Position numbers and translations under genes: made by a program
Source: UBA1672 sp050633645
Lineage (GTDB): Bacteria; Pseudomonadota; Alphaproteobacteria; Micavibrionales; Micavibrionaceae
Reading direction: 5' to 3'
Assembly (NCBI GenBank): GCA_050633645.1
Contig: JBOEGX010000002.1
Location: forward strand, 62,001-126,000
DNA length: 64,000 nucleotides
Notes under the pieces: generated by a model
Told to the model about the DNA's origin: nothing
Databases searched by the model: none
The model's input: the letters and a program-made list of their open reading frames with translations, nothing else
Shown here: one piece after another, positions 38,301-45,291 of the stretch
Layout: every line of letters begins with the position of its first letter
Position numbering within the stretch: the stretch's first letter is position 1

Positions 38301-38686
38301 TTCGCTACTTTTTGAGCAACCTCTTCAGAAATATTTTCTTCGTCACCAGATGCTGGCTCAACCTTCGAAACATCAATCACGTCCTCAACAGAAACCAAAG
38401 CATCCTCAGAAGGTTCAACACCATCTTCACTATCGGATTTCGCTTCTATTTGTTTATAGTCTTCGCCTTTAATTGCATCATCTGCCTCAGTCTTAACCGC
38501 CGCGCCTTTTTGCTCATCAGTCAAAGCATTAGGATCTAAAATCGTGCCATCCAAGTTATCAACTGCCAACGCCTCTTGCGACTTCCCCAAAAGCTGCTCC
38601 ACAGATTGTATCGCACAAGGCTCAATCGCTGGTGCATCATTGCTAGAGTCTAGATTTGATTTTGCAGTCGCTTTAGTGTCAGACAT
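32363..38686 (-). CDS. Giant RTX adhesin with repeated domains and vWA (LapA-like type I substrate)
   Basis: This 2107-residue protein without a signal peptide has: an acidic low-complexity N-terminus (1-200); about ten Ig/cadherin-like repeats of about 100 residues (200-1260), two of which are identical over 73 residues; further beta-rich domains (1260-1660); a vWA domain (from about 1677) with intact MIDAS start DVSGS; RTX nonapeptides (GGDGDDLIFG, GGAGNDLIFG, GGAGNDVIYG; about 1880-2015); and a VC_A0849-type C-terminal target region. It is acidic and cysteine-poor. Calcium binding by RTX and metal by vWA suggest folding outside the cell and surface adhesion. A PAAG at 132-135 lies where LapG cuts LapA, but a folded retention module is not evident before it. 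ABC, HlyD and TolC partners follow in the same operon. AGGAG precedes the ATG. Confidence 0.93.
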   Translation of the reverse strand: MSDTKATAKSNLDSSNDAPAIEPCAIQSVEQLLGKSQEALAVDNLDGTILDPNALTDEQKGAAVKTEADDAIKGEDYKQIEAKSDSEDGVEPSEDALVSVEDVIDVSKVEPASGDEENISEEVAQKVAKIEPAAGDQAQGGISSGNGYGFQSSFDAQGVIGIEDVGPIAPTALQYGIDYNRDEYFLEEQQPSTPLSPLNPVLKIGDHKVYEDGSVKVLGFAAPESANGDLTIVISGIPAGWTVSDDAFDAADVLIGTGVFDSAAGTWTFTTTGGATFDGGPVFTPPADSDIDALNLVFNVSEVDVATGQSGSAVADFDIVVDAVADNPDIDAQDDSGAEGATLDIDVSALTGEEVNNGAGLDDGSESITGYEISGVPSGFTLSAGVETFAGSGVYVLTPAEIVGLQITPTDPNFSGSINLTATVFTTENPVTDGEFDLTNNNNQDNDVFTLTWNPVADKPKLTVDDAKVKEDSSVFVPVEAELTDTDGSEFLTITVEGVPASWGFSGGGWTQTGATTYEITVPAGDNYNGGFTLTPPADSDVDLTGINVTATSTEIANNDTASISESIDVIVDAVFDEPAVDGLDNAGKENTPLDVDITGAAGDTDGSETVVKYEVSDVPAGFTFNQGTDLGGGVWEFTPAELAGLQITPPTDYVGDIDLTVTIFTTENPGDTEFDTSDNTATKTDIFNLAWKPEANPPSVKVNNGVDDAQVKEDGSVDVPIVAALDPAGSGNEILTVTVTGIDPSWGFSAPVGDYDADAGTWTITLPAGEDLSTMFTFTPPADSDFDMTGLQATASAYEPSTDTTANATPDDFQIITDAVADKPEIDADGDVGNEGATLDIDVSALTGEEVNNGAGLDDGSESITGYEISGVPSGFTLSAGVETFAGSGVYVLTPAEIVGLQITPTDPTYNGSLDLTVTVFTTENPVSDGEFDLTDNNNQASDVITLTWKPVINPPCIEVNNGVDDAIVKEDGSIDVPITAQLGANPAAGEFLTVTVTGIDPAWGGFTATEGVYTPATGTWTVTLPAGAALDAMFTFTPNPDEDIDLSGMVATVVVTDPATSQTANDSDMFNVITDAVADVPNLDAGNANGEEGTTIPLTITTSVNDVDGSEVIEVVKIGNLPAGTSLTAGAYNAVDDVWELSPADLIGLGLVVPDGVTGNFTLNVESVAYEQNTNGNEVDLTDNRASAFDVIEICIEKDDVPDVKDDKVVVDETNLAPSTSANGNIAADFGNDDPGEINGNGTYSIGDLKSGGVSVDVVFDAPSNTYTGTAGGAPIFTLVVQNNGDYTFTLQGVIDHPDASNHNDFLPLQFGVTATDSDDDSADATITVRVYDDGPDAKDDYVEAYADDGAVIGNVVDNDDLSQDDLNLVTQIKFGSNVLDVPADGSDVSIDGQFGTLTINNSGDYTYDLFGDAFGSAGGVGGGGGTSFDPVQADANGQQNTISKNGITVSVANAGNFDITWLNTSDGNGLGIDNLSNGDSIKVWPQGETFDIDFDKAADTVALTIAEIGSNNNFGKHGVDFVIRFADGSSIVGEQQFVPSEISGGVFSFTLNAADYGGQLISGVDLYSKDVGAYKGASFLLNNVAITYPGDESPECVADEFEYVLTDYDLDNDAAVLKIKTFAPTSELIVGKNVDDIDGSHVSHLVNGDEGVIDGGRGTDILVGDAGGSFLEPQTQDYNFVFMLDVSGSMGDPNSSTSKVSLLFDAVQNLLTDADAYNGGDVMVHIVPFSDHALTAGTFNLSDTDGLSDLVAYLDGIDTGGYTNYESPMQEAISWLQGPEALGGNAITTTYFISDGEPNRYINNSGDVSSGNAATVMGQVTGTDGTNEVQILQNLSDDLIAVGIDIGGTISNLNVIDSDGSALNINNPTDLTVALADTSPLDKLLSVGGDDIRGGDGDDLIFGDVLFTDDVATLHGLTTDNGAGWEVFERLENGESALNPAWTRDDTIDYIRANAEELSQESVNSNGVARNSGDDVINGGAGNDLIFGQEGDDIISGGAGNDVIYGGSGSDQFLFGAITDGRDDIMDFDAGEGDQLDLSSLLFGYDSLTDDIADFVISTEVGGDTVISVDTTGNGGASEAYDLAVLHGVTGFDADVSVKTDGVV
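35961..36181 (-). repeat. Near-identical 221-bp direct repeat within the adhesin gene (copy A)
   Basis: It matches 37452-37672 base for base except at three positions, all silent, and is offset by 1491 nt (497 codons). It encodes part of one Ig-like repeat from DIDVSALTGEE to QITPTDP. Neighbouring repeats in the same gene have diverged far more. Confidence 0.95.
37452..37672 (-). repeat. Near-identical 221-bp direct repeat within the adhesin gene (copy B)
   Basis: This is the partner of 35961-36181, in the same orientation and frame. Recombination between the two copies would delete or duplicate 497 residues without shifting frame. Confidence 0.95.
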
Positions 38687-38720
38687 AATTTAGTTACTCC
38701 TGGCTACGCCGTTACTCTGA

Positions 38721-38739
38721 AGAATATTCCGAACATTCT
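38721..38739 (-). promoter_or_regulatory. Imperfect palindrome upstream of the adhesin gene
   Basis: AGAATATTCCGAACATTCT is a 19-nt interrupted palindrome (outer AGAAT/ATTCT arms exact) lying about 35-55 nt before the adhesin start and just downstream of a TTTATA box on the minus strand. It could be an operator. It sits in the 271-nt divergent gap (38687-38957) which otherwise holds only AT-rich sequence with no further gene seen. Confidence 0.3.
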
Positions 38740-38957
38740 GGTATAAAATGAACAGACCCCATAACATGATTATTAACAAATCATTAATTTATTGCCCCCT
38801 GATAACATAAAAAACACCCTCATGTCAAAAAAAATTATGGTAAAGAACAAAATGTTTTCACTTATAAAATTTCAAACAATAAATAACTCAATAAGGTTTT
38901 ATTAATTTGTAAAGTATATGCTTAATTTTTTAACTCATTTTAAGATGTGTTTTTCAC

Positions 38958-39962
38958 ATGCCAATGAATTTTTCAAAGCTCAGTATTCTCGTCATTGAAG
39001 ACCTCGAACCCATGAGAAAACTTCTAACAGATATCCTAAAATCTCTTGGGGTTGGAACAGTTTACACCGCCGCAAACGGAGAAAAAGGCTACAACATGTA
39101 CGCCATAAAAAAGCCTGACCTTATCATCACGGATTGGCACATGCCTGAAATGGATGGCCTTGAACTACTGGAAAAAATTCGAAAAAATCCAAAATCACCA
39201 AATCGAACGATTCCCGTCATCATGATAAGTGGCTTTTGCGCACCGCAAAGAATATCAAAAGCCAGAGATTTAGGCGCAACCGAATTCCTTGTAAAACCCT
39301 TTAGTGCAAGTGACCTTGAGAAACGTCTTTCTCACACAATCAACACTCCAAGAGATTTTATCGTTACACCAAATTTTGTTGGCCCCGATCGCCGCCGAAA
39401 AGACGACGAAAATTTTTCTGGCAAAACAACACGAAAAAAAGAAACCGATAAAAAAATAACCGCAAAAAAAGATTTACAAAGCAAAACTGGAAAAGGGAAC
39501 ATTAACCCGCAACTCATTCAAAATTCTCAAAACATAATTGAAAATAATACGATTGATTTCACACCAATAATGAAATCATTCCTCAATGAGTTCAAAAGAT
39601 CCATTGACGTCGCTCAAAATCTTAAAACCTCAAACAGAAAGATTATTGAAGATCTCATTTTTCCGATCATGCAAATAAAAGCAAACGCGCGTATCTTTAA
39701 ATATGATCTCATTGGTGATTTAAGTACGATCATCTTAAATTTCCTGGAAAGCGCGCATCAAGTAGATAAATTAATCATTGAAATTTTATACGCACAACAC
39801 AAAACCATTTCACATTTGGTTGAAAAAGACTTAAAAGGCGATTGCGGCAAAGTCGGAGAATCTTTAAAGGCCGAACTTCAAGACGCTTGCAACCGATATC
39901 TAAACAGCAAAGTCCAAATTCTTCAAAATGAGCTAAGACAGAAAAAAGCGGAATCTTCATAA
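38958..39962 (+). CDS. Response regulator with receiver domain and helical C-terminus
   Basis: A CheY-like receiver domain spans about 8-128: acidic pair E14/D15, phosphoryl-accepting D59 (ITDWHMPEMDG), S91 and K113 (VKPF), all intact. A linker with RDFIVTPNFVGPDRRRKDD follows, a motif seen in many alphaproteobacterial single-domain regulators, then a lysine-rich segment and a helical region of about 150 residues without a DNA-binding or output domain I can name. The gene is divergent from the adhesin operon and shares its 271-nt promoter gap, so control of adhesin or motility is possible but unproven. No kinase is adjacent. Confidence 0.85.
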   Translation: MPMNFSKLSILVIEDLEPMRKLLTDILKSLGVGTVYTAANGEKGYNMYAIKKPDLIITDWHMPEMDGLELLEKIRKNPKSPNRTIPVIMISGFCAPQRISKARDLGATEFLVKPFSASDLEKRLSHTINTPRDFIVTPNFVGPDRRRKDDENFSGKTTRKKETDKKITAKKDLQSKTGKGNINPQLIQNSQNIIENNTIDFTPIMKSFLNEFKRSIDVAQNLKTSNRKIIEDLIFPIMQIKANARIFKYDLIGDLSTIILNFLESAHQVDKLIIEILYAQHKTISHLVEKDLKGDCGKVGESLKAELQDACNRYLNSKVQILQNELRQKKAESS

Positions 39963-39995
39963 AAAAAAATCCCGCGTTAAATATAACAATCACAC

Positions 39996-41573
39996 TTAAA
40001 AACTTAAACGCTTCACGCTTTCTATTTGTGGTAAAGCCTTAACCTTCGCGAGCAACTCATCCGAAAGCGGTGCGTCCAATGACACAAGGCAAATTGCGTC
40101 ATCACCCGTGGTTTTGCGACCCAAACGGAAATCCGCGATATTCTGGCCAGCATCAGACAGAATAGTTCCCAAACCACCAATCAGGCCAGGCTTATCTTTA
40201 TTGCGTATAAACAGCATATTCTCCGTTAAAGCCACTTCAATAGGAACACTTTCAATATTCACAATACGCGGCTCTTTGCCCGTAAATAACGTGCCCGTTA
40301 CATTGCGTGTACGCGCCGTTGTTTTAACGATCAAATTAATCATTGAGCGCCAGTCTTTACCGTCATTATCATAGCTTTGCTTAATCGTGATCCCACGGCT
40401 TTCCGCCACTTGCAATGCGTTCACCATATTCACGCTTTCGGTTTGTGTAGCCAAAAGGCATGAAATCAGGGTCGAAGTTATCGGATCAGTGTTCACGGCT
40501 GTAATTGTACCGCAATACTCAATATCGATACTTTCGATTGCATGGTCTGTAATTTGCCCTGAAAATCCACCAAGCTGCTCCGCCAATTTCAAATAAGGCT
40601 TAAGTTTTGGTGCGTCTTCCGCAGAGATAGAAGGCATATTAAGCGCATTTGTAACGCCGCCATTCATTAAATAATCCGACATTTGCTCCGCCACCTGAAT
40701 CGCCACATTAACCTGCGCTTCGCTTGTCGCCGCACCAAGGTGAGGTGTACAAATAACCTTATCATGACCAAAAAGAATATTGTCCTTCGCCGGTTCAACC
40801 TCGAAAACGTCCAAAGCCGCGCCCGCAACTTTACCGCTATCAAGCGCATCTTTAAGGTCCGCCTCAACGATAATACCGCCGCGCGCACAATTAATGATAC
40901 GCACGCCGTCTTTCATCTTGGCAAACGCATCCTTATTCAACAAACCTGCCGTATGCTTGTTCTTCGGCACGTGAATAGTGATAAAATCAGCACGAGCGAA
41001 CAACTCATCCAATTCAACCTTTTCAACACCAATCTCCGCCGCGCGTTCTTCTGTAAGGAATGGATCAAACGCCACAACCTTCATACGAAGGCCAAGCGCA
41101 CGATCTGCCGCGATTGAACCAATATTCCCACATCCAATAACGCCGCAGGTTTTATTGTAAACTTCCGCACCCATAAAGCGCTTCTTTTCCCATTTTCCCG
41201 CATGTGTGCTTTCATTGGCTTGGGGAATTTCACGCGCGAGTGACATCATCATCGCAATCGCATGCTCTGCCGTCGTAATTGAATTCCCAAACGGCGTATT
41301 CATCACAACAACGCCATTCGCCGTTGCCGCAGGAATATCAACATTATCAACACCAATCCCAGCGCGGCCAATAACTTTCAGATTTGTGCCTTTGGCAATC
41401 ATTTCCGCCGTAACAGTTGTCGCACTGCGGATAGCAATTCCGTCATATTGATCAATAATTGCAAGTTGTTCTTCGGGGGAAAGCCCCGGTTTGAAATCGA
41501 CTTCTACGCCGTTTTTTTCGAAAATTTCCACTGCAAGTGGATCCAGCTTATCGCTGATTAAGACTTTTGGCAT
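39996..41573 (-). CDS. serA: D-3-phosphoglycerate dehydrogenase
   Basis: This enzyme oxidises 3-phosphoglycerate in the first step of serine synthesis. The N-terminal catalytic domain and NAD-binding domain (GVIGCGNIGSIAADRA; about 145-160) are followed by an intervening domain and a C-terminal ACT domain (about 450-525), giving the long (525-residue) form. Catalytic motifs: CARGGIIVE (arginine), the conserved glutamate region, and TPHLGAATSEA (histidine). AGGAG lies 7 nt before the ATG. serC and serB are nearby, but 1.4 kb of other small genes and a repeat separate serA from serC. The 3-phosphoglycerate substrate is also that of the GpgS-like enzyme at 54744. Confidence 0.97.
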   Translation of the reverse strand: MPKVLISDKLDPLAVEIFEKNGVEVDFKPGLSPEEQLAIIDQYDGIAIRSATTVTAEMIAKGTNLKVIGRAGIGVDNVDIPAATANGVVVMNTPFGNSITTAEHAIAMMMSLAREIPQANESTHAGKWEKKRFMGAEVYNKTCGVIGCGNIGSIAADRALGLRMKVVAFDPFLTEERAAEIGVEKVELDELFARADFITIHVPKNKHTAGLLNKDAFAKMKDGVRIINCARGGIIVEADLKDALDSGKVAGAALDVFEVEPAKDNILFGHDKVICTPHLGAATSEAQVNVAIQVAEQMSDYLMNGGVTNALNMPSISAEDAPKLKPYLKLAEQLGGFSGQITDHAIESIDIEYCGTITAVNTDPITSTLISCLLATQTESVNMVNALQVAESRGITIKQSYDNDGKDWRSMINLIVKTTARTRNVTGTLFTGKEPRIVNIESVPIEVALTENMLFIRNKDKPGLIGGLGTILSDAGQNIADFRLGRKTTGDDAICLVSLDAPLSDELLAKVKALPQIESVKRLSF

Positions 41574-41696
41574 TTTATAGCTCCTAATTTTGTCTTGTTC
41601 AGGAAAGGATACAACAACGCATCCAAACAGGCGTTCAGGATTATCCGAGATTTTAGGAGATGTAAAGAAAATTTATGCGGCATGCTTTATCCCTTC

Positions 41697-41811
41697 ATCG
41701 TCATTGCGAGTGCCCGAAGCAACGCGCATGCGTTATTCGGTAAAAGAGCGAAGCAATCCAGATTGCAATGTAGATTGCCGCGTCAGTATTTTGCTCTGCT
41801 CGCCATGACGG
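41697..41811. repeat. Dispersed palindromic intergenic repeat
   Basis: About 115 nt with outer inverted arms CGTCATTGCGAG (41699-41710) and CTCGCCATGACG (41799-41810; one mismatch), inner pair GCAATC/GATTGC and a small AACGC-GCAT-GCGTT hairpin. The arm pattern CGTCATTGCGAG...GCGAAGCAATCC is common in dispersed repeats of alphaproteobacteria (recalled from such genomes). Only one copy is in the window. It overlaps the 3' end of the small gene at 41733. Confidence 0.8.
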
Positions 41812-42074
41812 ACTTCCTGCAACCCACTAATTTCATTAATAAAGTCACGTTGACGAAGCATCGCCCGATACAAATCTCGCCAGTGCCGCGCATATGCGCC
41901 GCCTTTCAACGCATTGAGGCGTATCGCCGCTTTTCCGCTCCTGGTTCTTGGCCCTGTGGCAAAACGCGATGGCTTATGAGCACGGCAACGCGCAGCGGCA
42001 GCGGCGCGGCGCTCTCTTGTCCACCCGCCAAGCGGAGATCTTCTTTTACCCTTTGATATTATTGTCATTTTCAT
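41733..42074 (-). CDS. Small basic protein, C-terminus formed by the palindromic repeat
   Basis: This is a frame of 113 residues, rich in R, K and A. Residues about 25-75 (RAHKPSRFATGPRTRSGKA, then IRLNALKGGAYARHWRDLYR) resemble a family of small alphaproteobacterial proteins with a TGPRT..GKA..NAL motif and no known function. The last 25 residues (from RHGEQSKILTRQ to the stop) are encoded by the palindromic repeat at 41697-41811, so the natural end is probably lost. The gene body is visibly more GC-rich than its neighbours, hinting at transfer or older base composition. No ribosome-binding site is seen; it may be a decayed gene. With the repeat it explains most of the gap 41574-42098; nothing else was found there. 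Confidence 0.5.
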   Translation of the reverse strand: MKMTIISKGKRRSPLGGWTRERRAAAAARCRAHKPSRFATGPRTRSGKAAIRLNALKGGAYARHWRDLYRAMLRQRDFINEISGLQEVRHGEQSKILTRQSTLQSGLLRSFTE

Positions 42075-42098
42075 GGTTCTATCACTTTATTTTTTTAA

Positions 42099-42596
42099 TC
42101 AGGAATAAGAGCTATATGAATCAATTTGTTTTTGCTCTGTATGAACCTCGTTTTGAATGACTTTGACAGTTTTCATGAACAGGCTTTGCGCCATCAAGGC
42201 ATAATGCAAATAACGTGTATCAAGCGGCGCACCGTCTTCAGCGCTTTGCGCCGCAAATTTTTCCATCGCATATTGATAAACCACATTCAGGGAATAAGCC
42301 TGCACCCCCATAAGCTTACGCAGCTCCGACAAATCATTCCCACTGATCCTGCGGATTTCACCATCAAGCTGAAATTCGATTTGTTTAACGGGAATGCTTT
42401 CCGCGTAATACCCCATATGCTTCATAGTTTTAGCCAGTGAAATTTCACTGATATCACACTGGGTAGCAAATGCCTCCAAATCCTGTGTTTTCTGCGTCAC
42501 ATACAAAAATATTTCTTCAATCGGAACGGTTTTCAACACATCAGGATAGATATTTACAGGGGTTTGAAGGGCATCGTCTTCTATATTATCAGTCAT
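42099..42596 (-). CDS. Hypothetical protein of about 165 residues
   Basis: The protein is soluble and mostly helical, without a signal peptide. The frame starts at 42647, but the ATG at 42596 (MTDNIEDDALQ) has AGGAG 7 nt upstream and is preferred; the longer version would add a spurious hydrophobic segment. I recognise no family. It contains a helix-turn-helix-like stretch (EAFATQCDISEISLAKTMKHMGY) but this is not strong enough to call DNA binding. It is divergent from the small gene at 42751. Confidence 0.65.
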   Translation of the reverse strand: MTDNIEDDALQTPVNIYPDVLKTVPIEEIFLYVTQKTQDLEAFATQCDISEISLAKTMKHMGYYAESIPVKQIEFQLDGEIRRISGNDLSELRKLMGVQAYSLNVVYQYAMEKFAAQSAEDGAPLDTRYLHYALMAQSLFMKTVKVIQNEVHTEQKQIDSYSSYS

Positions 42597-42750
42597 AACA
42601 CATCTCCTTATACAACTTAAAAAGAAATATAATAGGAAATTATTCATAATTTTGCAAATTTATCACGCTATTAACCCGCTGTTAAGTTTTTTCTTGCATT
42701 AAGGCGCTCTCTTAATTTAAACACTCATTTAAAATTTAAAGGATACCCCC

Positions 42751-42960
42751 ATGGGACACACAAAAACAGCGTTACTTGGCCTATTCGGAGCGATTGCAAT
42801 TCCCGCAGCCATAACAGCCAAAATCGTCGATTTTGATACAAATACACTGATGGAAGCAGCAAAAACCCTAGCAGGAAGCATGCAGGAAACAAAAACCCTG
42901 ATAGAACAAGAGCCGCAAAAGCAAAAAGCCCTTCAAAGATACGAAGAGCTTTCACAATAA
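42751..42960 (+). CDS. Small membrane-anchored protein of unknown function
   Basis: This 69-residue protein has an N-terminal hydrophobic segment (about 6-25, ALLGLFGAIAIPAAITA) and a helical, charged C-terminus rich in E, K and Q. AAAGGAT precedes the ATG at 11 nt, a slightly long distance. It could be a single-pass membrane or secreted protein. It lies 31 nt from the convergent serC stop. No family was recognised. Confidence 0.55.
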   Translation: MGHTKTALLGLFGAIAIPAAITAKIVDFDTNTLMEAAKTLAGSMQETKTLIEQEPQKQKALQRYEELSQ

Positions 42961-42991
42961 TTAAAATGGGAGTGGTCAAAACCGCTTCCGA

Positions 42992-44155
42992 CTACCCTTG
43001 CGCACTAGCCTTAGCAGTTTCAAACGCCCAATCAAGCCAAGGGCACAATTCCTCAAGATCCGTCATAGACACAGTTGATCCACACCAGATACGCAAACCC
43101 GCAGGCGCATCACGATATCCCGCAATGTCATAAGCCGCGCCTTCTTGATCGAGCAATTTCGTCATGGCCTTAATAAACGGTGTTTTTTCCTCATCAGGAA
43201 GAGCGGTAAACCAGCTATCCGTGATTTTCAAACACACAGATGTTGTCGAGCGCTCGGCCTCGTTCGTTGCTAAAAAACCAACCCAATCGGTCTTTTCCAC
43301 CCATTTTTTCAAGGTTTCATAATTAATCTGTGAACGACGAATGGATGCGGACAGCCCGCCAATATGATCCACCCAATTCAGCGCATCATAACAATCTTCC
43401 ACAGCCAACATAGAGGGCGTATTAATCGTTTCCCCAGCGAAAATCCCATCAATAAGCTTTCCGCCCTTTGTCATACGGAATATTTTCGGCAACGGACGAT
43501 TTGCAGGCTTATAGCTTTCCAAACGTTCCACCGCACGTGGTGATAGAACAATCATACCATGGCCGCCTTCGCCGCCCAAAACCTTCTGCCACGACCATGT
43601 GGTCACGTCCAATTTATCCCATGGCATGTCATAGGCAAACACCGCCGATGTCGCATCACAGAACGTTAATCCTTCGCGGGCAGAGGAAATCCAATCCCCA
43701 TTAGGAACGCGAACGCCAGATGTTGTACCGTTCCAGACAAACACACAATCACGAGATGGATCCGCCTGTGACATATCAGGCAAATCGCCATAATCTGCCG
43801 TATAAGACTTAACGTCCTCGATCTTTAAATGATTAACAATATCTTTGAGCCATCCATCAGAAAAACTCTCCCACGAAAACACATCAACGCCGCGCGCACC
43901 AATCATATTCCACAGAGCCATCTCAAACGCACCCGTATCAGAGCCTGGAACAATTCCGATTTTATAATCTGCCGGAATACCAAGTAATCTTCGGTGAAGC
44001 TCTATCACATCTTTCAATTTCGCCTTAAGCGGAGCAGCGCGGTGAGAGCGCCCCAAAACCGATTGATCAAAATTCTCAAACGACCAATGCGGGCGCTTCG
44101 AACAAGGACCAGAAGAAAAATTTGGGTTTTTAGGTTTAATTGTGGGCTTTTCCAT
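42992..44155 (-). CDS. serC: Phosphoserine aminotransferase
   Basis: This PLP enzyme converts 3-phosphohydroxypyruvate to phosphoserine using glutamate. The start matches the alphaproteobacterial class (KPTIKPKNPNFSSGPCSKRP). The PLP lysine lies in TTWSWQKVLGGEGGHGM. The length of 387 is close to that of the Rhizobium/Caulobacter enzyme, which is longer than E. coli SerC. It is part of a serine locus with serA (same strand, downstream) and serB (divergent, 138 nt away). Confidence 0.95.
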   Translation of the reverse strand: MEKPTIKPKNPNFSSGPCSKRPHWSFENFDQSVLGRSHRAAPLKAKLKDVIELHRRLLGIPADYKIGIVPGSDTGAFEMALWNMIGARGVDVFSWESFSDGWLKDIVNHLKIEDVKSYTADYGDLPDMSQADPSRDCVFVWNGTTSGVRVPNGDWISSAREGLTFCDATSAVFAYDMPWDKLDVTTWSWQKVLGGEGGHGMIVLSPRAVERLESYKPANRPLPKIFRMTKGGKLIDGIFAGETINTPSMLAVEDCYDALNWVDHIGGLSASIRRSQINYETLKKWVEKTDWVGFLATNEAERSTTSVCLKITDSWFTALPDEEKTPFIKAMTKLLDQEGAAYDIAGYRDAPAGLRIWCGSTVSMTDLEELCPWLDWAFETAKASAQG

Positions 44156-44293
44156 TTGATTTCACCATATATGATACTATAAGAGTTTCCTGTGATTATT
44201 ACATAAACCACAGCCCATAGCGTTAAGGAATTTACATCGCAATGACAAGTGTTTTTCACAAAAAAAATAGCAATATAAGGCCTGATTAAAGAT

Positions 44294-45196
44294 ATGAGTT
44301 ACGTTTTAACATTGGTGGCATCGGATAAGAAAAAACCTGTAACAGAAAAGCTGTTCAAGGAAATCGGTAATATTATCGAGCATTACAACATAAAATTCAC
44401 CAGCAAGCTGATCTGGTTAAACCAGGGCATAGCGGGTGAAATATGCATATCAGGCGGAACGCAATTCGCCATGACCGAACATTTGCGTGAAACCCTTGCA
44501 CCACATAGAATCGATTTTTTCATCACAAAAAACGAAAACCGCCAGAAAAAGCTTCTTCTAGCAGATATGGATTCCACCATCGCCACAAGTGAAACATTGG
44601 ACGAGCTTGCCGATTACGCAGGGATAAAAGATCAAATAGCAGGAATAACCACACTGGCGATGGAAGGAAAACTCGACTTTCATGAGGCTTTACGTAAACG
44701 TGTTGGCCTGCTCGAAGGGTTAAAAACCACGGCCCTGGAGGCCACCCTCCAAGAAACGAAACTAAGCCCGGGTGCAGAGATTTTTGTAACAACAATGCGT
44801 AAGTCTGGCGCGGCATGCGTCTTGGTTTCTGGCGGATTTACGTTCTTCACATCAAGCATTGCACAACGTTGCGGATTCAATTTCAACCACGGGAACACAT
44901 TAGAAATTGAAGGCGAAGCCTTAACAGGACAAGTCATCCCACCTATTTTGGATAAACATGCAAAAGTTGGCTTCTTAGAACATTACATGAAAGATTTAAA
45001 CCTAACAGAGGGTGATTGCCTCACCATTGGTGACGGCGCAAATGATTTGCCCATGCTCAAACGCGCAGGTTTAGGAATTGGTTACCACCCAAAAGACGCC
45101 GTAAAAAGCGAGATCCACAACTGTATATTATACAACGACCTCACCGCCGCGCTCTATGCCCAAGGGATAAGCAATAAATATTTTGATATCATTTAA
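44294..45196 (+). CDS. serB: Phosphoserine phosphatase
   Basis: This HAD-family enzyme carries out the last step of serine synthesis. An ACT-like regulatory region lies at about 1-78, then the HAD core: nucleophile D91 and acid D93 (ADMDST), a serine/threonine motif (VLVSGGFTFF), K in DKHAKVGF and the acidic motif GDGANDLPML. The cap helical region is at about 105-170. At 300 residues the length is normal for the ACT-containing form. It is divergent from serC, sharing the intergenic region, which suggests common control. It is followed by 95 nt and the ClpB-like ATPase gene. Confidence 0.95.
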   Translation: MSYVLTLVASDKKKPVTEKLFKEIGNIIEHYNIKFTSKLIWLNQGIAGEICISGGTQFAMTEHLRETLAPHRIDFFITKNENRQKKLLLADMDSTIATSETLDELADYAGIKDQIAGITTLAMEGKLDFHEALRKRVGLLEGLKTTALEATLQETKLSPGAEIFVTTMRKSGAACVLVSGGFTFFTSSIAQRCGFNFNHGNTLEIEGEALTGQVIPPILDKHAKVGFLEHYMKDLNLTEGDCLTIGDGANDLPMLKRAGLGIGYHPKDAVKSEIHNCILYNDLTAALYAQGISNKYFDII

Positions 45197-45291
45197 TCTT
45201 TACTTAAGAAACTCGCATTACTCTGGAAAACGCCCCTAATCTGGGCTAGTATTCCTGTTGTGCAACCGCCATATTAAAGAAAGAAGTTTTC

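Noticed and set aside
32363..38686. Regular repeats that could look like a CRISPR or tandem array
   Set aside because: The repeats are coding, about 100 residues each, in frame with the adhesin and too long and diverged for CRISPR.
38721..38739. LexA-type SOS box
   Set aside because: The alphaproteobacterial GTTC-N7-GTTC pattern does not fit; only a general palindrome is present.
42968..42989. Hairpin with two G-U pairs between the small gene at 42751 and serC
   Set aside because: No T tract follows on either strand, so I do not call it a terminator.
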